Origin: JBFHRB01 sp041591915
GTDB lineage: Bacteria > Actinomycetota > Nitriliruptoria > Nitriliruptorales > Nitriliruptoraceae
Direction of reading: 5' to 3'
DNA: 13,651 bases
Assembly: GCA_041591915.1 (NCBI GenBank)
Contig: JBFHRB010000067.1
Coordinates: forward strand, 1 to 13,651
Below, piece after piece: positions 1 through 6,850 of this stretch. Below the pieces are notes generated by a model. That model had not been told where the DNA came from and ran no database searches. It saw only the letters and a program-made list of their open reading frames with translations. Within the stretch, counting starts at the first letter, position 1. Each line of letters opens with the position of its first letter. The position numbers and the translations under genes were made by a program.

Positions 1-447
1 GCCGACGTGGGTCGACTTGCCGGTGTCCTCCTCCATGTGGAGGCGCTCGATGCCGACACGGACGGGCCCGGCCTCGGTCTCGATCTCGAGCCAGCCGTCG
101 TGGCACAGCGGTATGTCGTACTGGCTGATCTGGTAGTTCTTCGGCAGGTCGGGGTAGAAGTAGTTCTTGCGGTGCATCTGGCAGTGCTCGGTGATCGAGC
201 AGTTCAGCGCCAGCCCGAGCCGCGTCGCGGCCTCGACCGCCGTGCCGTTGATGACGGGCAGCGACCCGGGCAGCCCGAGGCACACCTCGCAGACGTTGGT
301 GTTGGGCTCGGCGCCGAAGTCGACGCGGCAGCCGCAGAACATCTTCGTGTTGGTGTTGAGCTCGACGTGCACCTCGAGCCCGACGATCAGCTGGTAGCCG
401 TCGATCAGGTACTCGGTGTCCTTCGCGAGCGCGACGGTCGTCGTCAT
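1..447 (-). CDS. gatB: Asp/Glu-tRNA amidotransferase subunit B, N-terminal part (cut by window edge)
   Basis: GatB is the kinase and tRNA-binding subunit of GatCAB. It phosphorylates the side chain of mischarged Glu-tRNA(Gln) or Asp-tRNA(Asn), and that intermediate is then amidated. Only the first 149 codons are here. Visible family marks are the opening YQLIVGLEVHVEL (residues 18-30), the metal-site stretch with FCGC followed by PNTNVCEVCLGLPGSLPVIN, the NYFYPDLPKNYQISQYD block, and RLHMEEDTGKSTH at the edge. The ATG (447-445) overlaps the gatA stop in an ATGA, and GGAGG sits 7 nt upstream, so translation is coupled to gatA. The usual length is about 480-500 residues, so roughly two thirds is missing because of the window boundary, not because of a mutation. 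Confidence 0.96.
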   Translation of the reverse strand, partial: MTTTVALAKDTEYLIDGYQLIVGLEVHVELNTNTKMFCGCRVDFGAEPNTNVCEVCLGLPGSLPVINGTAVEAATRLGLALNCSITEHCQMHRKNYFYPDLPKNYQISQYDIPLCHDGWLEIETEAGPVRVGIERLHMEEDTGKSTHVG

Positions 448-1940
448 GCCGACACCTCCGGGACCGTCACGGCGTTGGGGCCGCGCGGGATGGGCTCGAA
501 GCCGAACTCCTGCTCCGCGGCCCAGGCCACGCGGAGGACGAGGTCCTCGCGCAGCACCGGCCCCATGACCTGCAGGCCGACCGGCAGCCCCGCGTCGTCG
601 AGCCCACAGGGGATCGAGATGGCCGGGATGCCGGCGAGGTTCGCCGGCACGGTCGCCACGTCGTTGAGGTACATCGCGAGCGGGTCGGCGGTCTTGTCGC
701 CGAGCTTGAACGCGACGCCCGGCGAGGTCGGCGAGACGAGCACGTCGACCCGGTCCCAGGCCGCCTTGAAGTCGTTGCCGATGAGCGTGCGGACCTTCGA
801 CGCCTGCAGGTAGTAGGCGTCGTAGTAGCCGGCGCTGAGCGCGTACGTGCCGATCATGATCCGGCGCTTGACCTCGTCGCCGAAGCCCGCCGCTCGCGTC
901 GCGCGGTTCATCGCCGCGGAGCCGCCGGAGTCGACCCGACGGCCGTAGACGGTCCCGTCGTAGCGGGCGAGGTTCGAGGACGCCTCGGACGGCGCGATCA
1001 GGTAGTACGCCGGCAGGCCGTAGGGCGCGTGCGGGAGCGAGACCTCCTCGATGGAGGCACCCAGCTTCTCGAGCGACGCGAGCGCGTCGTTGAAGCGCGC
1101 GAGGACCCCCGGCTCGTAGCCGTCGCCCTGCAGTTCCGTCACGACCCCCACACGGAGCCCGTCGATCCCGTCACGCAGGTTGGACAGGACGTCGACATAG
1201 CCCTCGGGGATGGACGTCGAGTCGCGCTCGTCGTGGCCCTGGATGACGTCCTGCAGGAGCGCCGCGTCCTCGACGGTGCGCGTCATCGGACCCGCCTGGT
1301 CGAGGCTCGACGCGAAGGCGATCATCCCGCGCCGGCTGACCGTGCCGTAGGTGGGCTTGAGGCCGACCGTGCCGGTGACGGCGCCGGGCTGGCGGATCGA
1401 ACCGCCGGTGTCGGTGCCCAGCGCCAGCGGCGCCAGCAGGCCGGCGACCGCCGAGGACGAGCCACCCGACGAGCCACCCGGGATGCGGTCCAGGTCCCTC
1501 GGGTTGCGTGTCGGCCCGTAGGCGGAGTTCTCCGTCGACGAGCCCATCGCGAACTCGTCCATGTTGGTCTTGCCGAGCGGGACGAGGCCCGCGGCCTTGA
1601 CCCGCTCCACGACCGTCGCGTCGTAGGGCGGCACCCACCCTTCGAGGATGCGCGAGCCAGCGGTCGTCACCACGTCCTTGGTGACGAACACGTCCTTGAT
1701 GGCGATCGGGACGCCCGCGAGCGGACGCTGCTCCGTCCCGGCGGCCCGCGCGTCGTCGATGCTGCGCGCGGTCGCGAGGGCCTCGTCGGCAGCGACGACG
1801 AGGAACGCGTGGAGGTCGCCGTCGACCTCGGCGATCCGGTCGAGGTACGCCTGTGCCACCTCGACGGCGGAGACGTCACCGGCCCGCAGCAGGGCGGCGA
1901 GCTCGGCCGCGGACTTCGTGGTCAGGATCTGGTCGGCCAT
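444..1940 (-). CDS. gatA: Asp/Glu-tRNA amidotransferase subunit A
   Basis: GatA is the glutaminase of the GatCAB complex. It releases ammonia from glutamine and feeds it to GatB for indirect Gln-tRNA (and Asn-tRNA) synthesis in the cytoplasm. The 498-residue protein is full length for the amidase-signature family. The Ser-cisSer-Lys triad is intact by alignment to the family: Lys82 in PIAIKDVF, Ser157 in PGGSSGGSSS, and nucleophile Ser181 in GTDTGGSIRQP. The substrate-pocket motif KTNMDEFAMGSS is at about 124-135. The ATG lies 3 nt after the gatC stop, with GGAGG 8 nt upstream inside the gatC end. The stop overlaps the gatB start by 4 nt. Order C-A-B with no gaps marks a single operon. Confidence 0.98.
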   Translation of the reverse strand: MADQILTTKSAAELAALLRAGDVSAVEVAQAYLDRIAEVDGDLHAFLVVAADEALATARSIDDARAAGTEQRPLAGVPIAIKDVFVTKDVVTTAGSRILEGWVPPYDATVVERVKAAGLVPLGKTNMDEFAMGSSTENSAYGPTRNPRDLDRIPGGSSGGSSSAVAGLLAPLALGTDTGGSIRQPGAVTGTVGLKPTYGTVSRRGMIAFASSLDQAGPMTRTVEDAALLQDVIQGHDERDSTSIPEGYVDVLSNLRDGIDGLRVGVVTELQGDGYEPGVLARFNDALASLEKLGASIEEVSLPHAPYGLPAYYLIAPSEASSNLARYDGTVYGRRVDSGGSAAMNRATRAAGFGDEVKRRIMIGTYALSAGYYDAYYLQASKVRTLIGNDFKAAWDRVDVLVSPTSPGVAFKLGDKTADPLAMYLNDVATVPANLAGIPAISIPCGLDDAGLPVGLQVMGPVLREDLVLRVAWAAEQEFGFEPIPRGPNAVTVPEVSA

Positions 1941-1943
1941 GGC

Positions 1944-2237
1944 TCAGTCCTCCCCCACGATCTGGGGGACGGCGAACTGGCCGTCCTCGGCCTGAGGCGC
2001 TTCACGCAGCGCTTCGTCCTTCGGGATCGACGGCCGAGGGACGTCGGCCCGGAAGACGTTCTGCAGGGGGTACGGGTGGCTGGTGGCATCGACGTCGCCG
2101 GTGGCGAGCTCGCCGACCTGCTCGGCGTACTCGAGGATGGCGGAGAGCTGACCGGAGAGGCGCTCGACCTCGTCGTCGGCCAGGTCGAGCCGGGCCAGCA
2201 TGGCGACGTGGCGGACCTCGTCGTTTGAAAGGGCCAC
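1944..2237 (-). CDS. gatC: Asp/Glu-tRNA amidotransferase subunit C
   Basis: GatC is the small non-catalytic subunit that wraps around GatA and GatB and stabilises the complex. At 97 residues it has the usual size. The N-terminal helix pattern (EVRHVAMLARLDLADDEVERLSGQL, about 7-31) and the proline-rich C-terminal tail with LRED-like LREAPQAEDGQFAVPQIV are typical of the family. The start is GTG at 2237-2235, supported by GAGG seven bases upstream. This is the first gene of gatCAB. Its leader is short and follows two hairpins (2275-2300 and 2316-2336); a possible promoter is listed separately. Confidence 0.95.
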   Translation of the reverse strand: MALSNDEVRHVAMLARLDLADDEVERLSGQLSAILEYAEQVGELATGDVDATSHPYPLQNVFRADVPRPSIPKDEALREAPQAEDGQFAVPQIVGED

Positions 2238-2274
2238 GATCGGGCCTCGATTCGGGTTCGCGGGAAGAGGAGAA

Positions 2275-2300
2275 CGGGCGCGGAGGTTAGTCCGCGCCCG
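2275..2300 (-). promoter_or_regulatory. Perfect 10-bp inverted repeat with candidate gatC -10 box in its loop
   Basis: Arms CGGGCGCGGA (2275-2284) and TCCGCGCCCG (2291-2300) pair perfectly around six bases. On the minus strand the loop and arm edge read TAACCT (2289-2284), a good actinobacterial -10. CTGACC (2310-2305) lies 15 bp upstream as a partial -35. The RNA would begin near 2277, so the full hairpin could not form in a transcript from this promoter. The element is therefore either an operator around the -10 or a second terminator for the upstream gene; the minus strand after it reads TTCTCCTCTT. Pairing is certain, function is inference. Confidence 0.5.
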
Positions 2301-2315
2301 CTCGGGTCAGCCCGT

Positions 2316-2336
2316 CGCGTCCGTCCTCCGGACGCG
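2316..2336 (-). terminator. Hairpin 3' of the surface-protein gene, probable terminator
   Basis: CGCGTCCG (2316-2323) and CGGACGCG (2329-2336) form an 8-bp perfect stem with a five-base loop. It starts 7 nt after the stop codon of the minus-strand surface-protein gene. There is no U-tract, which is usual for terminators in high-GC actinobacteria. Its placement between that gene and gatC supports termination. Confidence 0.55.
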
Positions 2337-2343
2337 CGAGGGG

Positions 2344-3678
2344 TCAGGAGGCCGTGGGACTCAGGTAGAGCCGTACGCCGTAGAGGAAGTGGAACTCGTC
2401 GAGGCAGACGCGCAACGAGTACGCGACGTCCTCGGTCACGTCCACGGGACCAGTGAGGGTCACGTCGGTCCAGCCCTTCTTCCCCAGCGACTTGCCCTCG
2501 GAGGTGGCCGTGGCCATCACGGTCTTGAGGCCGGTCGTGATGTCGACGCCGACGAGGTCCACGCTCATGTCGTTGAGCCCGTTGTCGACGCCGCGGGCCT
2601 CGACCGCCCCCAGGGTGTAGAACGGCGGGAGCGTGATGCCGGCGTACGCGCACCCGGGGGTCGCCGAGCTGCCCCACAGGTAGCCGAGTGCCACGGAGTA
2701 CTGCGTCAGGCCGTTCTCGTCCTGGAAGTCCGCGGCCGGCACGACGAGCGTGAGGTCCTCGCCGAACCCGATGCCGCAGGTCACGGCACCACCGGCATCG
2801 AGGCCCGTGACGACCAACCCGGCCGGGCAGCCCTGGTCGCCGGTCACGAAGTCCGTGGCGTCGAGGCCGTCGAGCTTGTCGGCGTTGAGGTTGGAGACGG
2901 TCGCGCCGTCCGTGACCGTCAGGGTGTCCGTCGCCAGGCTGCCGGCACTGACCGAGCCAGCCGTCAGGGCACCGGCGACGGTGGCCGCGCCTGCGGTCAG
3001 TTGGCCGGTCGACACGTCGTCCGCGTCCACCGCCTCCGCGACGACGTCGCCGTTGACGGTCCCGGCGTTCACGGTGTCCGCGCTCAGCGAACCGGTGGAG
3101 AGGTCGCCGCTCACGGCGCCGTTGCCAGCGACGTCGAGCGTGCCCGCTGACAGGACGCCCATGACGTCGGCCGCCCCGTTGGAGCTCAGGGCGCCGGCGT
3201 TGACCTCGCCGCCGACGTTGACGTTGCCGGGAACGACCTTGCTCCCCGTGACGAGCGGGCGCCCGAGCTCGAGGGACGCCAGGAACTCCGCGAGCGCCGC
3301 GGCCGTCGCGTCGCGCGAGGCACCGAAGACCCGTACGACGTCCCAGTCCCCGGAGGCGTCGATGGCCGCCAGGACCTCGTCCGTGATGGCGGACGTCCCG
3401 CCGACCACGACGACGGTGTCCGGCGCGTAGTCCGCGATGGCCGCGCGGGCGGACTCGCTCAGCGAGGTCGGACTCGTGATGGCGACGATGCCGCCCACCG
3501 CGCCCGCGATGGGGCCGACCGCGAGGGCATCGAAGGGGACGTCGTTGCGGGTGAGGAAGGCGAAGCGCGGGTACTCGTCCGTCGGCGCCGCGATGACCGG
3601 CGCGATGATGGCCCCCAGGGCGATGGCGATGACCGCGATGGTGGAGAGGCGGCCGATCGTTGCTCGCGAGCGTGGCAT
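2344..3678 (-). CDS. Exported multidomain surface protein, cell-wall-binding-repeat-2-like N-domain
   Basis: No named family fits the whole 444-residue protein. With the chosen ATG it opens with a classical signal sequence: MPRSR, then a hydrophobic stretch at about 13-31 ending VIAAP. Residues about 39-133 resemble one cell-wall-binding repeat 2 unit (PFDALAVGPIAGAVGGI, then TVVVVGGTSAITDEVL, then VVRVFGASRDATAAALAEF). About 145-260 is a Gly/Ala/Ser/Thr/Val-rich array of short beta-type repeats (LSAGTLDVAGNG, LSTGSLSADTVNAG, LTAGSVSAGSL). NADKLDGLDATDFV (265-278) is a motif seen in actinobacterial surface and fibre proteins. The C-terminal 140 residues look like a beta-sandwich. Four cysteines (284, 301, 343, 425) could form two disulfides outside the cell. 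Start choice: AGG lies 7 nt before this ATG. The 27 possible upstream codons have only about half G/C at third positions, unlike the gene, so they look non-coding. A wall-attached structural or adhesive role is inference. Confidence 0.8.
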   Translation of the reverse strand: MPRSRATIGRLSTIAVIAIALGAIIAPVIAAPTDEYPRFAFLTRNDVPFDALAVGPIAGAVGGIVAITSPTSLSESARAAIADYAPDTVVVVGGTSAITDEVLAAIDASGDWDVVRVFGASRDATAAALAEFLASLELGRPLVTGSKVVPGNVNVGGEVNAGALSSNGAADVMGVLSAGTLDVAGNGAVSGDLSTGSLSADTVNAGTVNGDVVAEAVDADDVSTGQLTAGAATVAGALTAGSVSAGSLATDTLTVTDGATVSNLNADKLDGLDATDFVTGDQGCPAGLVVTGLDAGGAVTCGIGFGEDLTLVVPAADFQDENGLTQYSVALGYLWGSSATPGCAYAGITLPPFYTLGAVEARGVDNGLNDMSVDLVGVDITTGLKTVMATATSEGKSLGKKGWTDVTLTGPVDVTEDVAYSLRVCLDEFHFLYGVRLYLSPTAS

Positions 3679-3878
3679 CCGTGCACCTGACGTCCCGGGG
3701 CGCCGTCCTGCGCCACCACTCGTACTGTCGGCACGTTCAGCCGTTGACCCAGTAGTCATTCCTGTCCATATACCTCGCGCGTACGCGCTACGCGGGCATG
3801 GTCATCCCTGCCTCGGGCCGTGGCAGCACCCACCATCGATACGTAGGCTCCGCCCGTCCGCTCCTGGAAGGAAGACCG
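3679..3878. other. Divergent promoter region between surface-protein gene and glgC
   Basis: This 200-bp stretch holds no convincing gene. An in-frame extension of the leftward gene reaches ATG 3759, and one of glgC reaches ATG 3798; both are better read as non-coding. It contains a perfect 12-bp palindrome GCGCGTACGCGC (3777-3788) followed by a repeat of TACGCG (3782-3787 and 3789-3794), and the likely glgC promoter. For the leftward gene, GTCAAC then 18 bp then TACGAG is a weak promoter candidate. Confidence 0.6.
3820..3849 (+). promoter_or_regulatory. Probable glgC promoter
   Basis: GTGGCA (3820-3825, four of six to TTGACA) is followed by an 18-bp spacer and TAGGCT (3844-3849), a good actinobacterial -10. 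Transcription would start near 3856, giving a leader of about 23 bases that contains the GGAAGGAAG ribosome site. Confidence 0.45.
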
Positions 3879-5159
3879 GTGCCACGCCGTCCCAGTGTCC
3901 TCGGGGTCGTCCTTGCGGGAGGCGAGGGCAAACGACTCTGGCCCCTGACCCGCGATCGCGCGAAGCCGGCCGTGCCGTTCGGCGGCGACTACCGCCTCAT
4001 CGACTTCGCGCTCTCGAACCTCGTGAACGGCGGGGCGTACAAGATCGCCGTGCTCACGCAGTACAAGAGCCACTCACTCGACATGCACCTGGCCAAGACG
4101 TGGCGGATGTCGGCGGTGCTGGGCAACTACGTCACGCCGGTGCCCGCACAGATGCGCGAGGGCAAGCGTTGGTTCGAGGGATCTGCCGATGCGATCTTCC
4201 AGAACCTCAACATCATCCAGGACGAGGCGCCCGACTACATCGCCGTGTTCGGGGCGGATCACATCTACAAGATGGACCCGAGCCAGATGATCGAGGCCCA
4301 CATCGAATCCGGCAAGGCCTGCACGGTCGCTGGCATCCGGGTGCCGCGCGAGGAGGCGTACAGGTTCGGCGTCATCGAACCCGGGGCCGACGACACGATC
4401 GCCGCGTTCCGCGAGAAGCCGGCGGAGGCGGCCGGCCTGCCCGACGATCCCGACCACGTGTACGCATCCATGGGCAACTACGTCTTCACGACGCGTGCGC
4501 TCGTCGAGGCCGTCACGCGCGACTCCGCCGACGACGAGTCGGCACACGACATGGGCGGCAACATCATCGTCGACTTCGTCGAGGCGGGCGATGCGGCCGT
4601 CTACGACTTCAACTCCAACGACGTGCCAGGAGCCACGCCGCGCAGCAAGGCCTACTGGCGTGACGTCGGGACGATCGAGTCGTACTACGACGCCCACATG
4701 GACCTGATCTCCGTCGACCCGGTCTTCAACCTCTACAACACGGCATGGCCGATCCACACCTGGCACGCGTCGTTGCCGCCCGCCAAGTTCGTCCACGACG
4801 AGGAGGGCCGGCGAGGAACGGCCGTCAACTCGATGGTCTCCAACGGCGCGATCGTCTCGGGTGGCGCGGTGCGCACGTCGATCATCTCGCCACGATGCCG
4901 GGTCCACTCCTACTCTCTCGTGGAGGACTCGATCCTGCTCCACAACGTCGATGTCGGGCAGGGCGCGATCATCAAGCGCGCCATCATCGACAAGAACGTG
5001 CGGGTCCCCGAGAACGCGCGCATCGGGGTCGATCCGGAGTTCGACAAGCAGCACTTCAGCGTCTCCGACACTGGCATCGTCGTCGTCGGCAAGGGCGACG
5101 TCGTCCCCGCCTACGGGGCCACAACCTCCTCGACCCCCGACGCAGGGAGCCAACCTTGA
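3879..5159 (+). CDS. glgC: Glucose-1-phosphate adenylyltransferase (ADP-glucose pyrophosphorylase)
   Basis: GlgC makes ADP-glucose and pyrophosphate from ATP and glucose-1-phosphate, the committed and usually allosterically controlled step of bacterial glycogen synthesis. The 426-residue protein is full length for the family. The N-terminal nucleotidyltransferase domain has VLAGGEGKRLWPLTRDRAKPA (about 11-31), YKSHSLDMHL (62-71), WFEGSADAIFQNL (98-110), FGADHIYKMD (124-133, catalytic-type Asp127) and REKP (Lys180, the glucose-1-phosphate lysine position). The C-terminal part has the left-handed beta-helix pattern (NGAIVSGGAVRTSIISPRC region). The start is GTG at 3879, chosen because GGAAGGAAG ends four bases upstream and the MPRRPSVLGVVLAGG opening fits the family. 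The stop overlaps the next gene's TTG start, so the pair is coupled. Confidence 0.97.
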   Translation: MPRRPSVLGVVLAGGEGKRLWPLTRDRAKPAVPFGGDYRLIDFALSNLVNGGAYKIAVLTQYKSHSLDMHLAKTWRMSAVLGNYVTPVPAQMREGKRWFEGSADAIFQNLNIIQDEAPDYIAVFGADHIYKMDPSQMIEAHIESGKACTVAGIRVPREEAYRFGVIEPGADDTIAAFREKPAEAAGLPDDPDHVYASMGNYVFTTRALVEAVTRDSADDESAHDMGGNIIVDFVEAGDAAVYDFNSNDVPGATPRSKAYWRDVGTIESYYDAHMDLISVDPVFNLYNTAWPIHTWHASLPPAKFVHDEEGRRGTAVNSMVSNGAIVSGGAVRTSIISPRCRVHSYSLVEDSILLHNVDVGQGAIIKRAIIDKNVRVPENARIGVDPEFDKQHFSVSDTGIVVVGKGDVVPAYGATTSSTPDAGSQP

Positions 5160-6349
5160 AGGTCGCGCTGCTCACCAAGGAGTACCCGCCGGAGGTCTAC
5201 GGCGGCGCCGGCATCCACGTCGAGTACCTCGCCCGCGAGCTCGCCGCCCACGTCGACCTCGCGGTCCACGCCTTCGGCGCCCCGCGCGAGGATCCGCTCG
5301 TCGCCGCCACCTACCGACCGTGGGAGGCACTGAAGGCCGAGACGCGCCATGCCGCCGCCCTCGAGACCTTCTCCGTCGACCTCGCGATGGCGGCGGGTGT
5401 CGAGGGCGCAGACGTCGTGCACTCGCACACTTGGTACGCCAACCTCGGCGGCCACTTCGCCAAGCTCGTCCACGACATCCCGCACGTGCTGAGCACGCAC
5501 TCGCTCGAGCCGCTGCGACCGTGGAAGCGCGAGCAGCTCGGCGGCGGCTACGCCCTCTCGAGCTTCGCCGAGCGGACGGGCGTGCTCGGCGCCGACGCGA
5601 TCATCGCCGTCAGCAACGGCATGCGCGACGACGTCCTGCGGGCCTACCCCGAGTGCGACCCCGACAAGGTCCGCGTGATCTACAACGGCATCGACCCCGA
5701 CGAGTACGCGTTCGACGCCGACACGGACGTCCTCGAGGCCAGGGGGATCGACCCCAGCCGCCCCTACGTCGTCTTCGTGGGGCGCATCACCCGCCAGAAG
5801 GGCGTCGTCCACCTGCTCGACGCGGGACACCACCTCGATCCCGAGGTGCAGCTCGTGCTGTGCGCGGGGGCCCCCGACACGCCCGAGATCGCCAGGGAGA
5901 TGCGCGAGGGGTTCGCGGCGCTCGACGCCGCGCGGGATGGTGTGGTCTGGATCGAGGAGATGCTGCCCAAGCCCCAGGTGATCCAGATCCTGAGCCACGC
6001 GACCGCGTTCGCCTGCCCGTCCATCTACGAGCCGTTCGGGATCGTGAACCTCGAGGCGATGGCGTGCGGCATCCCGGTCGTCGCCAGTGCCGTGGGCGGC
6101 ATCCCCGAGGTCGTCGTGGAGGGCGAGACCGGACACCTGGTGTCCTTCGAACCCGGCGACGACGACTTCGGATCGCCGGCCGACCGCGAGGGCTTCGCGC
6201 GCGATCTCGCCGCGCGGCTCAACGCGCTCGCGTCCGACCCCGACCGGGCGAAGGCCTTCGGCGAGGCCGGCCGCACGAGGGTGCTCGAACACTTCAGCTG
6301 GAGGGCCATCGCGCAGCGGACGGCCGAGCTCTACGCCGAGCTGGTCTGA
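5156..6349 (+). CDS. glgA: GT4 glycogen synthase, actinobacterial type (GlgA or GlgM, alpha-maltose-1-phosphate synthase)
   Basis: This retaining GT-B glycosyltransferase uses ADP-glucose. The opening KVALLTKEYPPEVYGGAGI, donor-site VFVGRITRQKG (about 207-216) and the E-x7-E motif in YEPFGIVNLEAMACGIPVV (Glu292, Glu300) place it in the short actinobacterial family that includes mycobacterial Rv1212c. It is not the longer GT5 GlgA of E. coli. Members were first named glycogen synthase. The mycobacterial one is now known as GlgM, which joins ADP-glucose to glucose-1-phosphate to make maltose-1-phosphate for GlgE. Which reaction applies here cannot be read from sequence, and no glgE or glgB is in the window. 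The 397-codon frame begins at TTG 5156, overlapping the glgC stop (TTGA), with AGGGAG six bases upstream. It ends 13 bp before a convergent gene. Confidence 0.93.
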   Translation: MKVALLTKEYPPEVYGGAGIHVEYLARELAAHVDLAVHAFGAPREDPLVAATYRPWEALKAETRHAAALETFSVDLAMAAGVEGADVVHSHTWYANLGGHFAKLVHDIPHVLSTHSLEPLRPWKREQLGGGYALSSFAERTGVLGADAIIAVSNGMRDDVLRAYPECDPDKVRVIYNGIDPDEYAFDADTDVLEARGIDPSRPYVVFVGRITRQKGVVHLLDAGHHLDPEVQLVLCAGAPDTPEIAREMREGFAALDAARDGVVWIEEMLPKPQVIQILSHATAFACPSIYEPFGIVNLEAMACGIPVVASAVGGIPEVVVEGETGHLVSFEPGDDDFGSPADREGFARDLAARLNALASDPDRAKAFGEAGRTRVLEHFSWRAIAQRTAELYAELV

Positions 6350-6362
6350 GGCCCCGGCGCGC

Positions 6363-6722
6363 TCAGGCGTCGGGCGGGTCGGTGAAGAACCGGTCGATGC
6401 CGACCCACAGCGTCTTCGACCGCGGGTAGAACAGGACCGGCACGGCGACGTTGAGCACGACTCCCGCGATCAACAGTTGCGTCCACGGGACGTCGGGCCA
6501 CGAGGCCAGCATCCCACCCACGAGCACCGCCCCGAACACGAGCTCGGTCACGACGATGTTCACGATCATCGCCCCGACCCAGTAGCCCTCCTCGCGCTCG
6601 AACTCGAGGCCGCACGCGGGGCACGCGTCCGCCATCTCGAAGCGCGACGTGAACAGGCCACCGGCGCCGCAGCGGGCACAGCGCTTGGCAGCACCGCGGG
6701 CGAGTCGGGCTGCTCGTGACAA
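6363..6722 (-). CDS. DUF983 family zinc-ribbon membrane protein
   Basis: This is a small (119-residue) inner-membrane protein of unknown function. The N-terminus carries two CxxC pairs, Cys15/Cys18 (CARCG) and Cys34/Cys37 (CPACG), expected to bind one zinc on the cytoplasmic side. The following FEREEGYWVGAMIVNI is typical of DUF983. Two hydrophobic segments follow at about 50-74 and 81-99, and the tail is YPRSKTLWVGIDRFF. The start is TTG at 6722-6720, with GAGGA eight bases upstream. No later start would keep the first CxxC pair. It converges on the glycosyltransferase gene and diverges from pncB. The family occurs in many bacteria, often near respiratory genes, but no such neighbours are seen here. 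Confidence 0.9.
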   Translation of the reverse strand: MSRAARLARGAAKRCARCGAGGLFTSRFEMADACPACGLEFEREEGYWVGAMIVNIVVTELVFGAVLVGGMLASWPDVPWTQLLIAGVVLNVAVPVLFYPRSKTLWVGIDRFFTDPPDA

Positions 6723-6850
6723 CGCGCTGGTCCTCGGGCGTGGGTCGACTGGCCGGGTGGCCGAAGGGTACGGAGCGGCCTCGCCGACCTCGGCCAGGGG
6801 GCGGCGGTTACGCTCGTCCCCTGACGGACGTCACCACGGAGCGCTGACGG
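6723..6850. promoter_or_regulatory. Divergent promoter region between DUF983 gene and pncB
   Basis: Two weak divergent -10 candidates are visible: TACGCT (6809-6814, plus strand, for pncB) and TACCCT (6770-6765, minus strand, for the DUF983 gene). The perfect interrupted palindrome GCCGA-CC-TCGGC (6783-6794) lies midway between them, over both -35 positions. No clear -35 hexamers are seen. The block CTGACGGA occurs twice upstream of pncB (6821 and 6844). Confidence 0.35.

Noticed and set aside
1029..2228. A 399-codon plus-strand frame opposite gatA and gatC.
   Set aside because: Arg/Val/Asp/Gly-rich antisense product with no domain; the minus strand carries intact GatA and GatC.
3798..3878. 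N-terminal extension of GlgC from ATG 3798.
   Set aside because: The extension contains the likely promoter and ribosome site, and the family begins near PSVLGVVLAGG. GTG 3879 has a well-placed GGAAGGAAG.
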